A DNA stretch of 64,000 nt. Source: Pleurodeles waltl. Taxonomy: Eukaryota > Chordata > Amphibia > Caudata > Salamandridae. Below the pieces are notes generated by a model that worked only from the letters and a program-made list of their open reading frames with translations, searched no databases and had not been told where the DNA came from. This document shows, piece after piece, positions 47,799 to 58,275 of this stretch (position 1 is its first letter; every line of letters begins with the position of its first letter). A program made the translations under genes and the position numbers. The stretch is taken from NCBI RefSeq assembly GCF_031143425.1, contig NC_090439.1:356742027-356806026 (forward strand), in the 5' to 3' direction.

Positions 47799-48992
47799 TC
47801 AATCTACTCTTTCAAGGTTTGAATCATCATTTCTCTTTTGCAGTCCCTCATTGTGATTGAGTTTATGCCTTTGAACTCGAAGTTTGGTAATTAATGGATC
47901 CGAACTAAACCTCATGGCATTGAAATTAGGGGCGGGGGTTCTCTGTTCCATGTCAATCAAACCTCTGGTTAATCTTCCATCCTTGAGTGTTAATGCAATA
48001 ACGTCAAGTTGCCCCTTCTCTCCAGGGATTCTTTCTACCCCCCTAATATCTGATCGAATTATGGATAAACAGTGTCTTTTGGCCCTAATCCAATGTATAA
48101 GCTTGTTTTTTAAGGAGTCCTCATCTTCTCTGCTATTTAGGGGCAATTTTGGAACATTTAACAGATGAACAACATTGGTCCTAGTAGGAAACCTATCCTC
48201 CTCAGAGTATGGATTCCATATGGTGTTTTTGTTATAATCATTAGATACTTGGGGATAGGGGTTCAGAGTAAGTTCCAAATGTCCTTTTTGGGGTCCTTTT
48301 ACCAAACGGGGATCTCTTTGTGGTTTCCCTGTTCCTTGGCATAAATTACTAGCATTTCTACTCTGGAAATTGCGTGAACCAATATGTTCCACATTGACCC
48401 CTATCATGCATCCCTGTGGTTGTTGTACAATCTTAGCTGTAGCTGGGGTAAGGTTAGGGTTAGTAATAAAATTTTGAGGATATGTGGGTCTACCTTGTAG
48501 ATGGAGTGATATGGGGGGGGACTCCCTTTCGCATTGGGCTCTATAGGTACCCCTACCCCCCTCCTTTTCCACAATATCTGTTAAGGTTCTTACTTCAAGT
48601 TTCAAGTCCCTAACTTCCTGGATTAATCCGGTGATTAGATCATAAAGGTCTGCTATAGATCTTGTTTTATATTTTAGAGGGTTCCCTGGTTCTGAATTGA
48701 GAGGAGTGGTCCTTTCACTATCTAGCTGTACAGTTGGAATAAATGGGTGTAACTCATCCACGGATTCCCCCTCTTGTGCATTCTGTATGTTACTACTATC
48801 GAGTTCTGCCAGGACTGCATATTTATTGGAGCACCTAGCTTCGCACTCCTGGATATGGCCCTTCTTCCTACTATTATCAATGGTGCATGGGTGTATGGAT
48901 CGAGTTGCAGCAACCCTAGGGCTGTCAGTCCTGACATCAGATGGTGCCTCCCCCTCTTGCTGGAAAATGATCTCTATCGCTTTATCTTCCAC
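47799..48992 (-). CDS. LINE ORF1 protein, 397 aa, intact
   Basis: An uninterrupted frame directly upstream of ORF2, its stop 24 bp before the ORF2 ATG. N-terminal part is polar. A heptad-like segment (IADLYDLITGLIQEVRDLKLEVRTLTDIVEKE, split over positions near 48670-48570) could form a coiled coil. The C-terminal ~130 residues (from about 48190) form a basic, folded-looking domain ending in RVQRHKLNHN, resembling the RNA-binding C-terminal part of LINE ORF1 proteins, though I see no zinc knuckle. Probable role: binding LINE RNA in a ribonucleoprotein, inferred from position. The start at 48992 is the first ATG of the frame that leaves the conserved part intact; upstream codons remain open toward 49190. 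Confidence 0.78.
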   Translation of the reverse strand: MEDKAIEIIFQQEGEAPSDVRTDSPRVAATRSIHPCTIDNSRKKGHIQECEARCSNKYAVLAELDSSNIQNAQEGESVDELHPFIPTVQLDSERTTPLNSEPGNPLKYKTRSIADLYDLITGLIQEVRDLKLEVRTLTDIVEKEGGRGTYRAQCERESPPISLHLQGRPTYPQNFITNPNLTPATAKIVQQPQGCMIGVNVEHIGSRNFQSRNASNLCQGTGKPQRDPRLVKGPQKGHLELTLNPYPQVSNDYNKNTIWNPYSEEDRFPTRTNVVHLLNVPKLPLNSREDEDSLKNKLIHWIRAKRHCLSIIRSDIRGVERIPGEKGQLDVIALTLKDGRLTRGLIDMEQRTPAPNFNAMRFSSDPLITKLRVQRHKLNHNEGLQKRNDDSNLERVD

Positions 48993-49639
48993 TGGTTCGA
49001 TTTTCTTCGTGTAATAGGAGGTAATCTTTTTATCAGGACCCTCCCGAATAGTGGTCCTACTACATAGTAGTGACTCTACCTCTTCGATAAGATCATCTAT
49101 TTCAGCTATTGTGCAGTTCTCACCCGCATTCCTAAGTTTTTTTACAGAATTCCCCTTTCCCCTTGGGGGTTCTGATGCCTTGCGTTTTCCTATAGATTAA
49201 GCTGCCTAAATAGCGCTTCGCCTCTATGAACCAGTCCCCAATATGTAATTATAAAGGAGAGTAGGGGAAGGGCTGGTAGGGATAAACCTATTTAGTACAA
49301 TTATCTTCACATATGAGAACGATAGCTATATGTTTTCCACTATAAATATAAGCAGACCTCTTGCCAAGTATAAAAAGGCAGAGGCCCAGCCTGGCCCCAC
49401 TCCAATATTTATCGGGTAATGGAAAAAGCGTTGCAACAATAGGTGGAGAATACGGTCCAAAGGCCCTCTGTAAAGGACCTATTTAGGAGTAAATATCAAC
49501 ACAGTACCTTCAGGCAGCCATACGTGTAGATTGGCATGTCCATGCAACTTTAGATGAATGTCAGGGGGGTGGCCCTGCCCTGCCTCTTCCTGGCAATGAT
49601 GGGCAAGGACGGGCCCGCCCTTGACCCGGGCTTCGCCCG

Positions 49640-50415
49640 GGCCCGGCCCGCGCGGCGGGAGCGCGATTGGAATTTTAAAGGGCTCCTGCCCTCGACACGC
49701 CTCCAGGGACCTCCTTGCGCTTCCCGCGACGGCGGGAGCGCGATTAGAATTTTAAAGGGCTCCTGCCCTCGACACAACTCCAGGACCTCCTTGCGCTTCC
49801 CGCGACGGCGGGAGCGCGATTAGAATTTCAAAGGGCTCCTGCCCTCGACACGCCTCCAGGACCTCCTTGCGCTTCCCGCGACGGCGGGAGCGCGATTAGA
49901 ATTTCAAAGGGCTCCTGCCCTCGACACGCCTCCAGGGACCTCCTTGCGCTTCCCGCGACGGCGGGAGCGCGATTAGAATTTTAAAGGGCTCCTGCCCTCG
50001 ACACGCCTCCCGGACCTCCTTGCGCTTCCCGCGACGGCGGGAGCGCGATTAGAATTTCAAAGGGCTCCTGCCCTCGACACGCCTCCAGGGACCTCCTTGC
50101 GCTTCCCGCGACGGCGGGAGCGCGATTAGAATTTCAAAGGGCTCCTGCCCTCGACACGCCTCCAGGGACCTCCTTGCGCTTCCCGCGACGGCGGGAGCGC
50201 GATTAGAATTTCAAAGGGCTCCTGCCCTCGACACGCCTCCAGGGACCTCCTTGCGCTTCCCGCGACGGCGGGAGCGCGATTAGAATTCTAATGGGCTCCT
50301 GCCCTCGACACGCCGTCAGGGACCTCCTTGCGCTTCCCGCGACGGCGGGAGCGCGATTAGAATTTTAAAGGGCTCCTGGCCTCGACACGCCTCCAGGGAC
50401 CTCCTTGCGCTTCCC
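49640..50415 (-). repeat. LINE 5' monomer array, about ten 76/77-bp units
   Basis: GGGAGCGCGATT recurs at 49657, 49734, 49810, 49886, 49963, 50039, 50116, 50193, 50270 and 50347: spacing 76 or 77 bp. Each unit also has GGGCTCCTGCC, CTCGACACGCC and CTTCCCGCGACGGCGGG (a GCGACGGCGGG / CCCGCG patch). Units differ by few bases and are CpG-rich against an AT-rich background. The array sits at the very 5' end of the LINE, where monomeric promoters occur in some mammalian L1 families; promoter function here is inferred. Confidence 0.9.
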
Positions 50416-50427
50416 CAATGTTTTTCA
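50416..50427. repeat. LINE target-site duplication, 5' side
   Basis: CAATGTTTTTCA, identical to 43236-43247. Confidence 0.92.
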
Positions 50428-51925
50428 CCAGCCCCAGATATCCCTTCTTCAATTCCAAATGTCCTCTGTTGCTCTTTTTCTAGTAATTACTCTCTAAGAC
50501 AAGCCTGGTAGTGCATACAGTGTTGTGAGCACATGATACTTCACTCATGGGTGTCCATACACTTAGAGCCACTAACAAAAGGAAGGATACAGCAGACAAA
50601 TATCCACCAGCAATATTTTTCAGCCCACATCACATCCTTCTATCATATAATACCACACAGAAAGCAAGGGAAACAGACAAGAAGATAATGGCATGTATAT
50701 TATGTGATGGAGTCAGCTGTACATGGCTACATCTAATGATTCTGCAGTACACTCAGAGAAAAACTGAGGATAAATAGGTAAGCGGGCAAGGTACAGTGAC
50801 TTTTGAGGATTGAATATTTGCTACTACTTGGTATGTATATGTTTATCAAGTGAAAATAGGATTAGATCAGATATATCTTCAGTGCCATCTTGGATGGCGA
50901 GGGGCACCTCTGAAGACCAACAAAATCTCCTGTTGTCTTATTTGTATGATGAATACATTGATTTCTTTAATCATTAAGAAAGGGCAAGGATATGAGGGTG
51001 AGCCAGGTTTCTGTGATGAAGATTTAGACTAGACTTTATGGGGCGATAATGATTGCCATCAAGGTAGCATGCATGTGATTATTTAGTGTTATGATGGAAG
51101 ACATTCATTTATTAGTGCCTAGTATTTGGTGTGTGACACTTTTGTGTGTGCTGTGTGATTTGTACAGATTGGCAAGTCAGTGAAAGCCTTTATTAAATTA
51201 ATGAAACTGATGGATGACAGATGCGAAATGAACAATTCACTGGGCGGGAATCTTAAAATGATATTTAGCATACTGCATCATTGTTTTCCTTTCCCAAAAT
51301 GGTCGCCCTATTTAGATGGAACATGGTGCCAGTTTTGGAAAAGTAAACAATGATACAGGATAGGGAATGCAAGCCATCCCCAGATGTCTGCCTCCTGTAA
51401 AAACAGTGTTTGCATGGGATGTACTCACTGGCTATGGAAGGAGTGGCAAGCGAGCACCCAGGTAGCACCTTAAGGCTGCCAGGCACTTTAGGAAATATTA
51501 AAATAGACTTGCAAATAATAATATAAAATGCAAAGATCCAGCCATTCGCCCAGGCACTGAAGGGCACTTCCTTTCATACACATGGGCAGAAGTAATGAAA
51601 AAAATATCTGTCAATGACAGGGCGCTAGATCCAACGGCTGAAGTATATTGACCCATAACCCCAAGCTGCATCCTCCAAACACCTCTTTCTAAAACATTTA
51701 AAAACTCGTTTGCACAATGATTTCGATATTCGTACTTTGCATGAGAGGTGCAGATACTGTGCTTGCCAAAGTGAACCCACTCCTCAAGTTGGCTCCACAA
51801 TATTTGAATGTCAGACATTAGCTGTAAGTGAGGCAACAGCAGCATCATATTGGTAGGCGACATTTTCGGTCTGCATGCACGCAATATGCAGTAATATTAA
51901 TGAAAGCAGTTTTTTCTGGCTAAAA
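50428..51925. other. Non-coding stretch after the LINE
   Basis: About 1.5 kb of AT-leaning sequence. A frame of 128 codons on the - strand (51884-51498) has no recognisable motif or homolog in the window and is not called a gene. I see no repeat structure. Confidence 0.5.
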
Positions 51926-51927
51926 TA

Positions 51928-52061
51928 GTGAAAAAAGTCCTGATCTTATTAAAAACTCAGAGGTGAAGATTGAGCGTTTTTCAAACTTAGCGATTTTTGG
52001 CTGCTATCATAAAATTGGCAAGTTCGAAAAACGCTTTTAATAAGATCAGGACTTTTTTCAC
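51928..52061. mobile_element. 134-bp TIR MITE with TA flanks
   Basis: Inverted ends of 27 bp, perfect, starting GTGAAAAAAGTCCTGATC, are flanked by TA (51926-51927 and 52062-52063). A second inverted pair, GCGTTTTTCAAACTT / AAGTTCGAAAAACGC, continues inward. TA flanks suggest a Tc1/mariner-type non-autonomous element. Confidence 0.82.
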
Positions 52062-52214
52062 TATTAAGAAAGCATAATACGAGACTCCAGTTTTGTAAAA
52101 AACACAAAAGTATAGAATCTCATACCAGGCCACCGCCCATCAGAGCCCTAAAAGTGTTGCCTTGTCTTGGAGTACCACTCCTTTTAATTAGATCGTCCAT
52201 ATTTATGACATTAA

Positions 52215-52370
52215 GGCCCGTATTTATACTTTTTTTGCGCCGCATTTGCGTCGTTTTTTGACGCAAAAACGGCGCAAACTTGCAAAATACCATTGTATTT
52301 TGTAGGTTTGCGCCGTTTTGCGTCAAAAAGCGGCGCAAATGCGGCGCTAAAAAAAGTATAAATACGGGCC
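52215..52370. mobile_element. 156-bp near-perfect palindromic MITE, TAA TSD
   Basis: Starts GGCCCGTATTTATACTTTT and ends AAGTATAAATACGGGCC, with TAA on both sides (52212-52214 and 52371-52373). The whole element folds on itself; the arms carry GCGCCGCATTTGCG / CGCAAATGCGGCGC. The 3-bp TSD fits PIF/Harbinger. Few arm mismatches suggest a younger copy than 35612-35766. Confidence 0.92.
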
Positions 52371-52373
52371 TAA

Positions 52374-53002
52374 GTTGCAATTCAGCTGTATGTCTAAGTT
52401 GCTTTTTGGTAGATTGATGATTGGAAGGTGATGTCATCACCTCCACTTGGATTGTTTTGATTGACTCAAGTACACAGCACAGTCACACTAAAGACAGATC
52501 AGTTGGTTCTCTGATCTGGGACTCCTCTACTCTCAAGGGAAAGTACCCCCTGTGGTGACAGCCCCCGAGTAATTGACCTCACATCAGGCCCAGCGCTCGA
52601 CATCTGACTGATCTATCAGTGGTTCTTGACCAAAATTTAGAATATAAAATATTGCTGGACTTAATATCGAAGGTAGGAATATTGTATTTTTGATATTTAA
52701 TATTGCATTTTGTGTTTAATTTATTTAAGTATAGTTTTCTAAGTGTAATTTTGTACATTTTGTAAATTTATTTAGAAATTGTTAATTCAGTCACAGGTTG
52801 TTGGGTTTGTAGAGGACTATGGTAAAAGTATTTTTATATGTAAATTAGTGTTTTTAATGTATACATTTTATGTAAAGCAATTTTTAATTGATAATTAATT
52901 AACCAAATTAATAGATGAATTGATATAGATATAGATAGATGGATAGATATTTATGTTTCTGTGTTTTATTATTTTATAGTTATTATATAATTTATTTTTT
53001 AT
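52374..53002. other. AT-rich stretch
   Basis: 52440-52660 has mixed composition; after that very AT-rich DNA with a short ATAGATAGAT patch near 52925. No gene seen. Confidence 0.5.
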
Positions 53003-53003
53003 T

Positions 53004-53430
53004 AATCATTTCAATATTTATTTTATATTTTTAAATATATTTTGTTTTATCATATTTTTTAAAATATGTTTTACATTTATTTTTAAAAAAATTTATTTGA
53101 AACTTTAATTTCTAAATGAAATTAAATATAATGCTAAATGTAGTAAGTTCAATATAATTCTCTATTTGTTTATGATCTTCTGATGGACAGTATTTTAGTC
53201 TCAATAATTTTGTACTTAATCATTTCAATATTTTTTAAATATTTTTAAATATATTTAGTTTTATCATATTTTGTAAAATATTTTTTACATTTATTTTCAA
53301 TTTGTTTTTTATTTTAAACTAATTTCTAAATGAAATTAAATATAATGCTAAATGTAGTAAGATCAATATAATTCTCTATTTGTTTATGATCTTCTGATGG
53401 ACAGTATTTTAGTCTCAATAATTTTGTACT
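53004..53430 (+). repeat. Tandem duplication, two units of about 213 bp
   Basis: TAATCATTTCAATATT.. begins near 53004 and again near 53217. Both units continue through AATTTCTAAATGAAATTAAA, TATAATGCTAAATGTAGTAAG, ATCTTCTGATGGACAG and TTTTAGTCTCAATAATTTTG. The second unit ends near 53430. Low divergence in the second half of the unit. Confidence 0.85.
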
Positions 53431-53732
53431 TTACATATAAAGTACGCAAACACAATATTTTGGTTTCCAATATTTTTTGCAATGTTTATGTATTGCAGTA
53501 TTTTTGTTCTTGATATTATGGCATTTAACCACAGCAGTGCCTCTCCTTTTAGCAGGTTTTACCCTCCCCACCAAGCTGTGCACAAATCTCAGGAGACAGG
53601 GACTACATTCTCCTACTTTCAGCCTGCCCCTGTGACTGTACATATCCTGCCTGTTGCTTAGAGTATAGGAGCCACAATTTAATGTAACTAAGAGGAGAAC
53701 AACTTGTAGAGGCTGAGTACAGTGGAAACTAT

Positions 53733-54515
53733 GGGGCATATATATACTTTTTAGTACAAAACTGCACTAACGCAGTTTTGCATCAAAAAGTTTTGCACCG
53801 GTTTGCACCATTCTTGAGTGCTAGCCGGGCACCATATTTATGGAATGGTGCAAGCCGGCGCGAAGGGTAGGCTAGCATAAAAAAAGTGACATTAGCAGGG
53901 TGGGGGTGACGGTATAGGAGAAGGACGTTTTGCACCAAAAAAGACATTAGGCAGGTTACAGTAAAAATAAATACTCTAACCAGCCAAGCGTCAATTTCTG
54001 ACTCGAAACCATCCATACTACATGACTCCTGTCCTAGAAAAGACAGGAGTCATGCCCCCCCACCCCAATGGTCAGCACCGGGAACCAGGGGGCTAGGGAC
54101 CCCTGGGCATGGCCATTGCACCCAGTGCCATGTAGGGAGCCACATTTAGGGCCCCCAATGACATTTAAAAAAAAAATACTTACCTGGGATGGGGTCCCCC
54201 ATCCTCCGCTGTCCCTCTGGTGTGTATGGGGGTGTCTCTGGGGCCTGGGGAGGGAACCTGCGGGCTTATTAGGCCCACAGGTCCCCTAACGCCTGCCCTG
54301 ACCCAGGCGTTAAATAATGGTGCAAAGCAAGTTTTGCACCATTATTTGACCCTTCCTCCCTCCGTGTGTGATTTCAGCACGGAGATAAATATGGCGATAA
54401 GGCCATAGAGTCATTTTTTGCACTGGAACACCTACCTTGCATCTCATTGATGCAAGGTAGGTTTCCACATCCCAAAAATTACTATAACTCCATAACTTTG
54501 ATGCTAGACGGGTCA
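53733..54515. mobile_element. Copy of the 804-bp TIR element family, inverted relative to 19785-20588
   Basis: Starts GGGGCATATATATACTTTTTAG, matching the reverse complement of the 20588 end. It shares GCACCATATTTATGGAATGG, ATTAGGCAGGTTA, AAGACAGGAGTCATG, GGCCCACAGG and CAAGGTAGGTTTCCACAT with that copy. The far terminus is not found, so it is probably truncated near 54515. Confidence 0.78.
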
Positions 54516-54594
54516 ATGTATAGATTGACATCCATATTGACTAAAAGACCAGGAATGAGATATAGACATATGTAATGTCAATGTAAAAGGCTGT

Positions 54595-57238
54595 TGTAAG
54601 GAATTTTTGCCTTTGCTGATGCCAAATTATGATTTGAAAGTGTGCTGAGGCCTGCTAACCAGGCCCCAGCACCAGTGTTCTTTCCCTAACCTGTACCTTT
54701 GTTTCCACAATTGGCACACCCTGGCATCCAGGTAAGTCCCTTGTAACTGGTACCCCTGGTAACAAGGGCCCTGATGCCAGGGAAGGTCTCTAAGGGCTGC
54801 AGCATGTCTTATGCCACCATGGGGACCCCTTGCTCAGCACAGACACAATGCTTGCTAGCTTGTGTGTGCTGGTGGGGAGAAAATGACTAAGTCGACATGG
54901 CACTCCCCTCAGAGTGCCATGCCAACCTCACACTGCCTATGGCATAGATAGGTCACCCCTCTAGCAGGCCTTACAGCCCTAAGGCAGGGTGCACTATACC
55001 ATAGGTGAGGGCATAGGTGCATGAGCACTATGCCCCTACAGTGTCTAAGCAAAACCTTAGACATTGTAAGTGCAGGGTAGCCATAAGAGTATATGGTCTG
55101 GGAGTCTGTCATACACGAACTCCACAGCACCATAATGGCTGCACTGAAAACTGTGAAGTTTGGTATCAAACTTCTCAGCACAATAAATGCACACTGATGC
55201 CAGTGGACATTTTATTGTGAAATACACCCAGAGGGCATCTTAGAGATGCCCCCTGAAAACATACCCGACTTCCAGTGTTTGCTGACTAGTTTTGCCAGCC
55301 TGCCACACACCAGACATGTTGCTGGCCACATGGGGAGAGTGCCTTTGTCACTCTGTGGCTAGTAACAAAGCATGTACTGGGTGGAGGTGCTTCTCACCTC
55401 CCCCTGAAGGAACTGTATCACCTGCCGGTGAGCCTCAAAGGCTCAGCCCCTTTGTTACAGCGCCCCAGGGCACTCCAGCTAGTGGAGATGCCCACCCCCT
55501 CCGGCCACGGCCCCACTTTTGGCAGCAAGGCCGGAGGAGATAATGAGAAAAACAAGGAGGAGTCACTGGCCAGTCAGGACAACCCCTAAGGTGTCCTGAG
55601 CTGAGGTGACTCTGACTTTTAGAAATCCTCCATCTTGCAGATGGAGGATTCCCCCAATAGGATTAGGGATGTGCCCCCCTCCCTTCAGGGAGGAGCCACA
55701 AAGACGGTGTAGCCATCCTCAGGACTAGTAGCCATTGGCTGCTAATCCCCCAGACCTAAACAAACCCCTAAATTGAGTATTTAAGGGCTCCCAGAACCTA
55801 GAAAGATAGATTCCTGCAACCTGAAGATGAAGAAGGACTGCTGACCTGAAGCCCTGCAGAGAAGACGGAGACACCAACTGCTTTGGCCCCAGCCCTACTA
55901 GCCTGTCTCCCCACTTTGAGAAAAACGACGACAGCGACGCGTCCCCCAGGGTCCAGCGACCTCTGAAGCCTCAGAGGACTACCCTACATCTAAAAGGACC
56001 AAGAACTCCTGAGGACAGCGGCCCTGTTCCAAAGAAACTGCAAGTTTGCAACAAAGAAGCAACTTTTAAAGACCGCACGTTTCCCGCCGGAAGCGTGAGA
56101 CTTTCTACTCTGCACCCGACGCCCCCGGCTCGACCTGCGGAGAACCAGCACTACAGGGAGGACTCCCCGGCGACTGCGACCCTGTGAGTAGCCAGAGTTG
56201 ACCCCCCTGCCCCCCTCCCCCAGCGACGCCTGCAGAGGGAATCCAGAGGCTCCCCCTGACCGCGACTGCCTGCTTCCAAGAACCCGACGCCTGGTAAAGA
56301 CACTGCACCCGCAGCCCCCAGGACCTGAAGGATCCGACCTCCAGTGCAGAAGCGACCCCCAGGTGGCCCTCTCCCTTGCCCAGGTGGTGGCTACCCAGAG
56401 GAGCCCCCCCCTTGCCTGCCTGCTTCGCTGAAGAGACCCCTGGGTCTCCCATTGAACTCCATTGCAAACCCGATGCCTGTTTGCACTCTGCACCCGGCCG
56501 CCCGTGCCGCTGAGGGTGTACTTTTTGTGTGGACTTGTGTCCCCCCCGTGCCCTACAAAACCCCCCTGGTCTGCCCTCCGAAGTCGCTGGTACCTACCTG
56601 CTGGCAGACTGGAACCGGGGCACCCCCTTCTCCATTGAAGCCTATGTGTTTTGGGCACCACTTTGACCTCTGCACCTGACCGGCCCTGAGCTGTTGGTGT
56701 GGTAACTTTGGGGTTGCCCTGAACCACCAACGGTGGGCTACTTTGGACCCAACTTTGAACCCTGTAGGTGGTTTACTTACCTGCAAAACTAACAAATACT
56801 TACCTCCCCCGGGAACTGTTGAAAATTGCAGTGTCTAGTTTTAAAATAGCTTATTGCCATTTTTGCTAAAACTGTACATGATATTGTGTTGATTCAAAGT
56901 TCCTATGATACCTGAGTGACGTACCTTTCATTTAAAGTATTGATTGTAAATCTTGAACCTGTGGTTCTTAAAATAAACTAAGAAAATATATTTTTCTATA
57001 CAAAAACCTATTGGCCTGGAATTGTCTTTGAGTGTGTGTTCCTCATTTATTGCCTGTGTGTGTACAACAAATGCTTAACACTACCCTCTGATAAGCCTAC
57101 TGCTCGACCACACTACCACAAAATAGAGCATTAGAATTATCTCTTTTTGCCACTATCTTACCTTTCAAGGGGAACCCTTGGACTCTGTGCTTGCTATTTC
57201 TTACTTTGAAATAATACATACAGAGCAAACTTCCTACA
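54595..57238 (+). mobile_element. 2.64-kb LTR of a Ty3/Gypsy-like retrotransposon
   Basis: Begins TGTAAGGAATTTTTGCC and ends ..AACTTCCTACA, so the ends form the short inverted repeat TGTAxGGAAxTT. An AATAAA lies at 56972, followed by U5-like sequence. The next bases are a primer-binding-like TTGGTGGATCAGCGGTGGG, and a gag frame follows, so this is a 5' LTR, not a solo copy. The LTR is very long. Frames inside (for example 55990-56730, - strand) look like chance open frames in GC-rich DNA. Confidence 0.82.
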
Positions 57239-57257
57239 TTGGTGGATCAGCGGTGGG
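57239..57257 (+). other. Candidate primer-binding site
   Basis: TTGGTGGATCAGCGGTGGG immediately follows the LTR end CTACA. TGG-type starts are usual for tRNA-primed LTR elements. The priming tRNA was not identified. Confidence 0.5.
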
Positions 57258-57526
57258 ATACAAGACTTTGCTTTTGCTGGACTACTCAGCCAATACCTGC
57301 TCACACGATTAAATTCCAAAAATTGTCATTAGAAACTGATTTTTGAAATTTGAGCTATTTTTCTAAATTTTTTAAAGTCCTGCTAGTGCCTTGTGTAAGT
57401 CCCTGTTAGCATTTCTTTTAGAGTTTAAAAGTTTTGTAAAAGTTTGAATTAAGTTCTAGAGATAGTTTTAGATTCTTTAAAATTATTCCAACTTTTAGAA
57501 ACATAATAGCTGCTGCAGAAGAGATA

Positions 57527-58275
57527 GTGATGGAACTCAACCTCACCCCTTACCTGCATCTTAGGATGTCAGAGTTAAGGTCTCTCTGCAAAATCAAAAA
57601 GATAAAGACTGGTTCAAACCCTACCAAAGTACAGCTCCAGGAGCTCTTGGCAGGGTTTGCTAAAAACAACCCCTCTGATGATATCTTCACAGAGGGGGAA
57701 GCTAGTGATGTGGAGGATTTCCCACCTCCAGTCCTAGATAGGGAGCCCAGGGTTTCTCAAACTCTGTCTCCACAAGTGATAGTCAGAGATGTTGCTTCTC
57801 TTACAGGAGACTCCAACAGCTCTGCAAGCATTGAGGGCAGCCTCAAGGAAGATGATCTCCTGTTAGCCAGGATGGCCAAAAGATTGGCTTTGGAAAGACA
57901 GATCCTAGCCATACAAAGGGAAAGACAGGTGATGGGCCTAGGTCCCATCAATGGTGGCAGCAACATAAATAGGGTCAGAGATTCTCGTGACATGTTGAAA
58001 ATCCCTAAAGGGATTGTAACTAAATATGAAGATGGTGATGACATCACCAACTGGTTCACAGCTTTTGAGATGGCTTGTGCAACCAGAAAAGTAAACAGAT
58101 CTCACTGGGGTGCTCTCCTTTGGGAAATGTTCACTGGAAAATGTAGGGATAGACTCCTCACACTCTCTGGAAAAGATGCAGAATCCTATGACCTCATGAA
58201 GGCTACCCTTGAAGTACTGGGTTTTTCAGAACCCAGTGGTGCCAGGGAACACACCCTAAGACTTCGAGTCCTTCC
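57527..58275 (+). pseudogene. gag: Gag of the Ty3/Gypsy-like element, cut by ERV3
   Basis: An open frame from the ATG at 57527, about 290 bp after the LTR. The N-terminus has a SAP-like helical segment (MSELRSLCKIKKIKTGSNP), then an acidic linker and a charged helix (ERQILAIQRERQ). From about residue 160 comes a SCAN/Gypsy-capsid-like domain (DITNWFTAFEMACATR, HWGALLWEMFTGKCRDRL). The frame runs into ERV3 LTR at about 58276 and the remaining ~12 codons to the stop at 58312 are LTR sequence. The rest of the element, if it survives, lies beyond 64000. Family assignment is by capsid resemblance. Confidence 0.78.

Larger units (their letters stand above)
43248..50415 (-). mobile_element. Full-length APE-type LINE, 7.2 kb
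   Basis: A non-LTR retrotransposon on the - strand bounded by the perfect 12-bp TSD CAATGTTTTTCA. In its own 5'-3' order: an array of 76/77-bp monomers (50415-49640), remaining 5' UTR, ORF1 (48992-47799), ORF2 (47774-44357, one frameshift), 3' UTR, and a short CTGAAA tail. The presence of the 5' array and an exact TSD means it is not 5'-truncated, which is the usual fate of LINE copies, and that it is relatively young. RT/EN type is in the I/Jockey/CR1 range; I do not assign a clade. Confidence 0.92.

Noticed and set aside
49640..50415. CRISPR-like array because of regular 76/77-bp spacing
   Set aside because: The whole unit repeats without variable spacers, and it lies in a eukaryotic LINE 5' end.
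51498..51884. 128-codon - strand frame as a host gene
   Set aside because: Composition and lack of motif suggest a chance frame; nothing in the window supports it.
52490..52660. Possible snRNA-derived sequence near CTGACTGATCTATCAG
   Set aside because: I compared it with remembered U2-type words and found no convincing match.
55990..56730. 246-codon - strand frame in the Gypsy-like LTR
   Set aside because: GC-rich LTR DNA without homology; the mature LTR is non-coding in related layouts.
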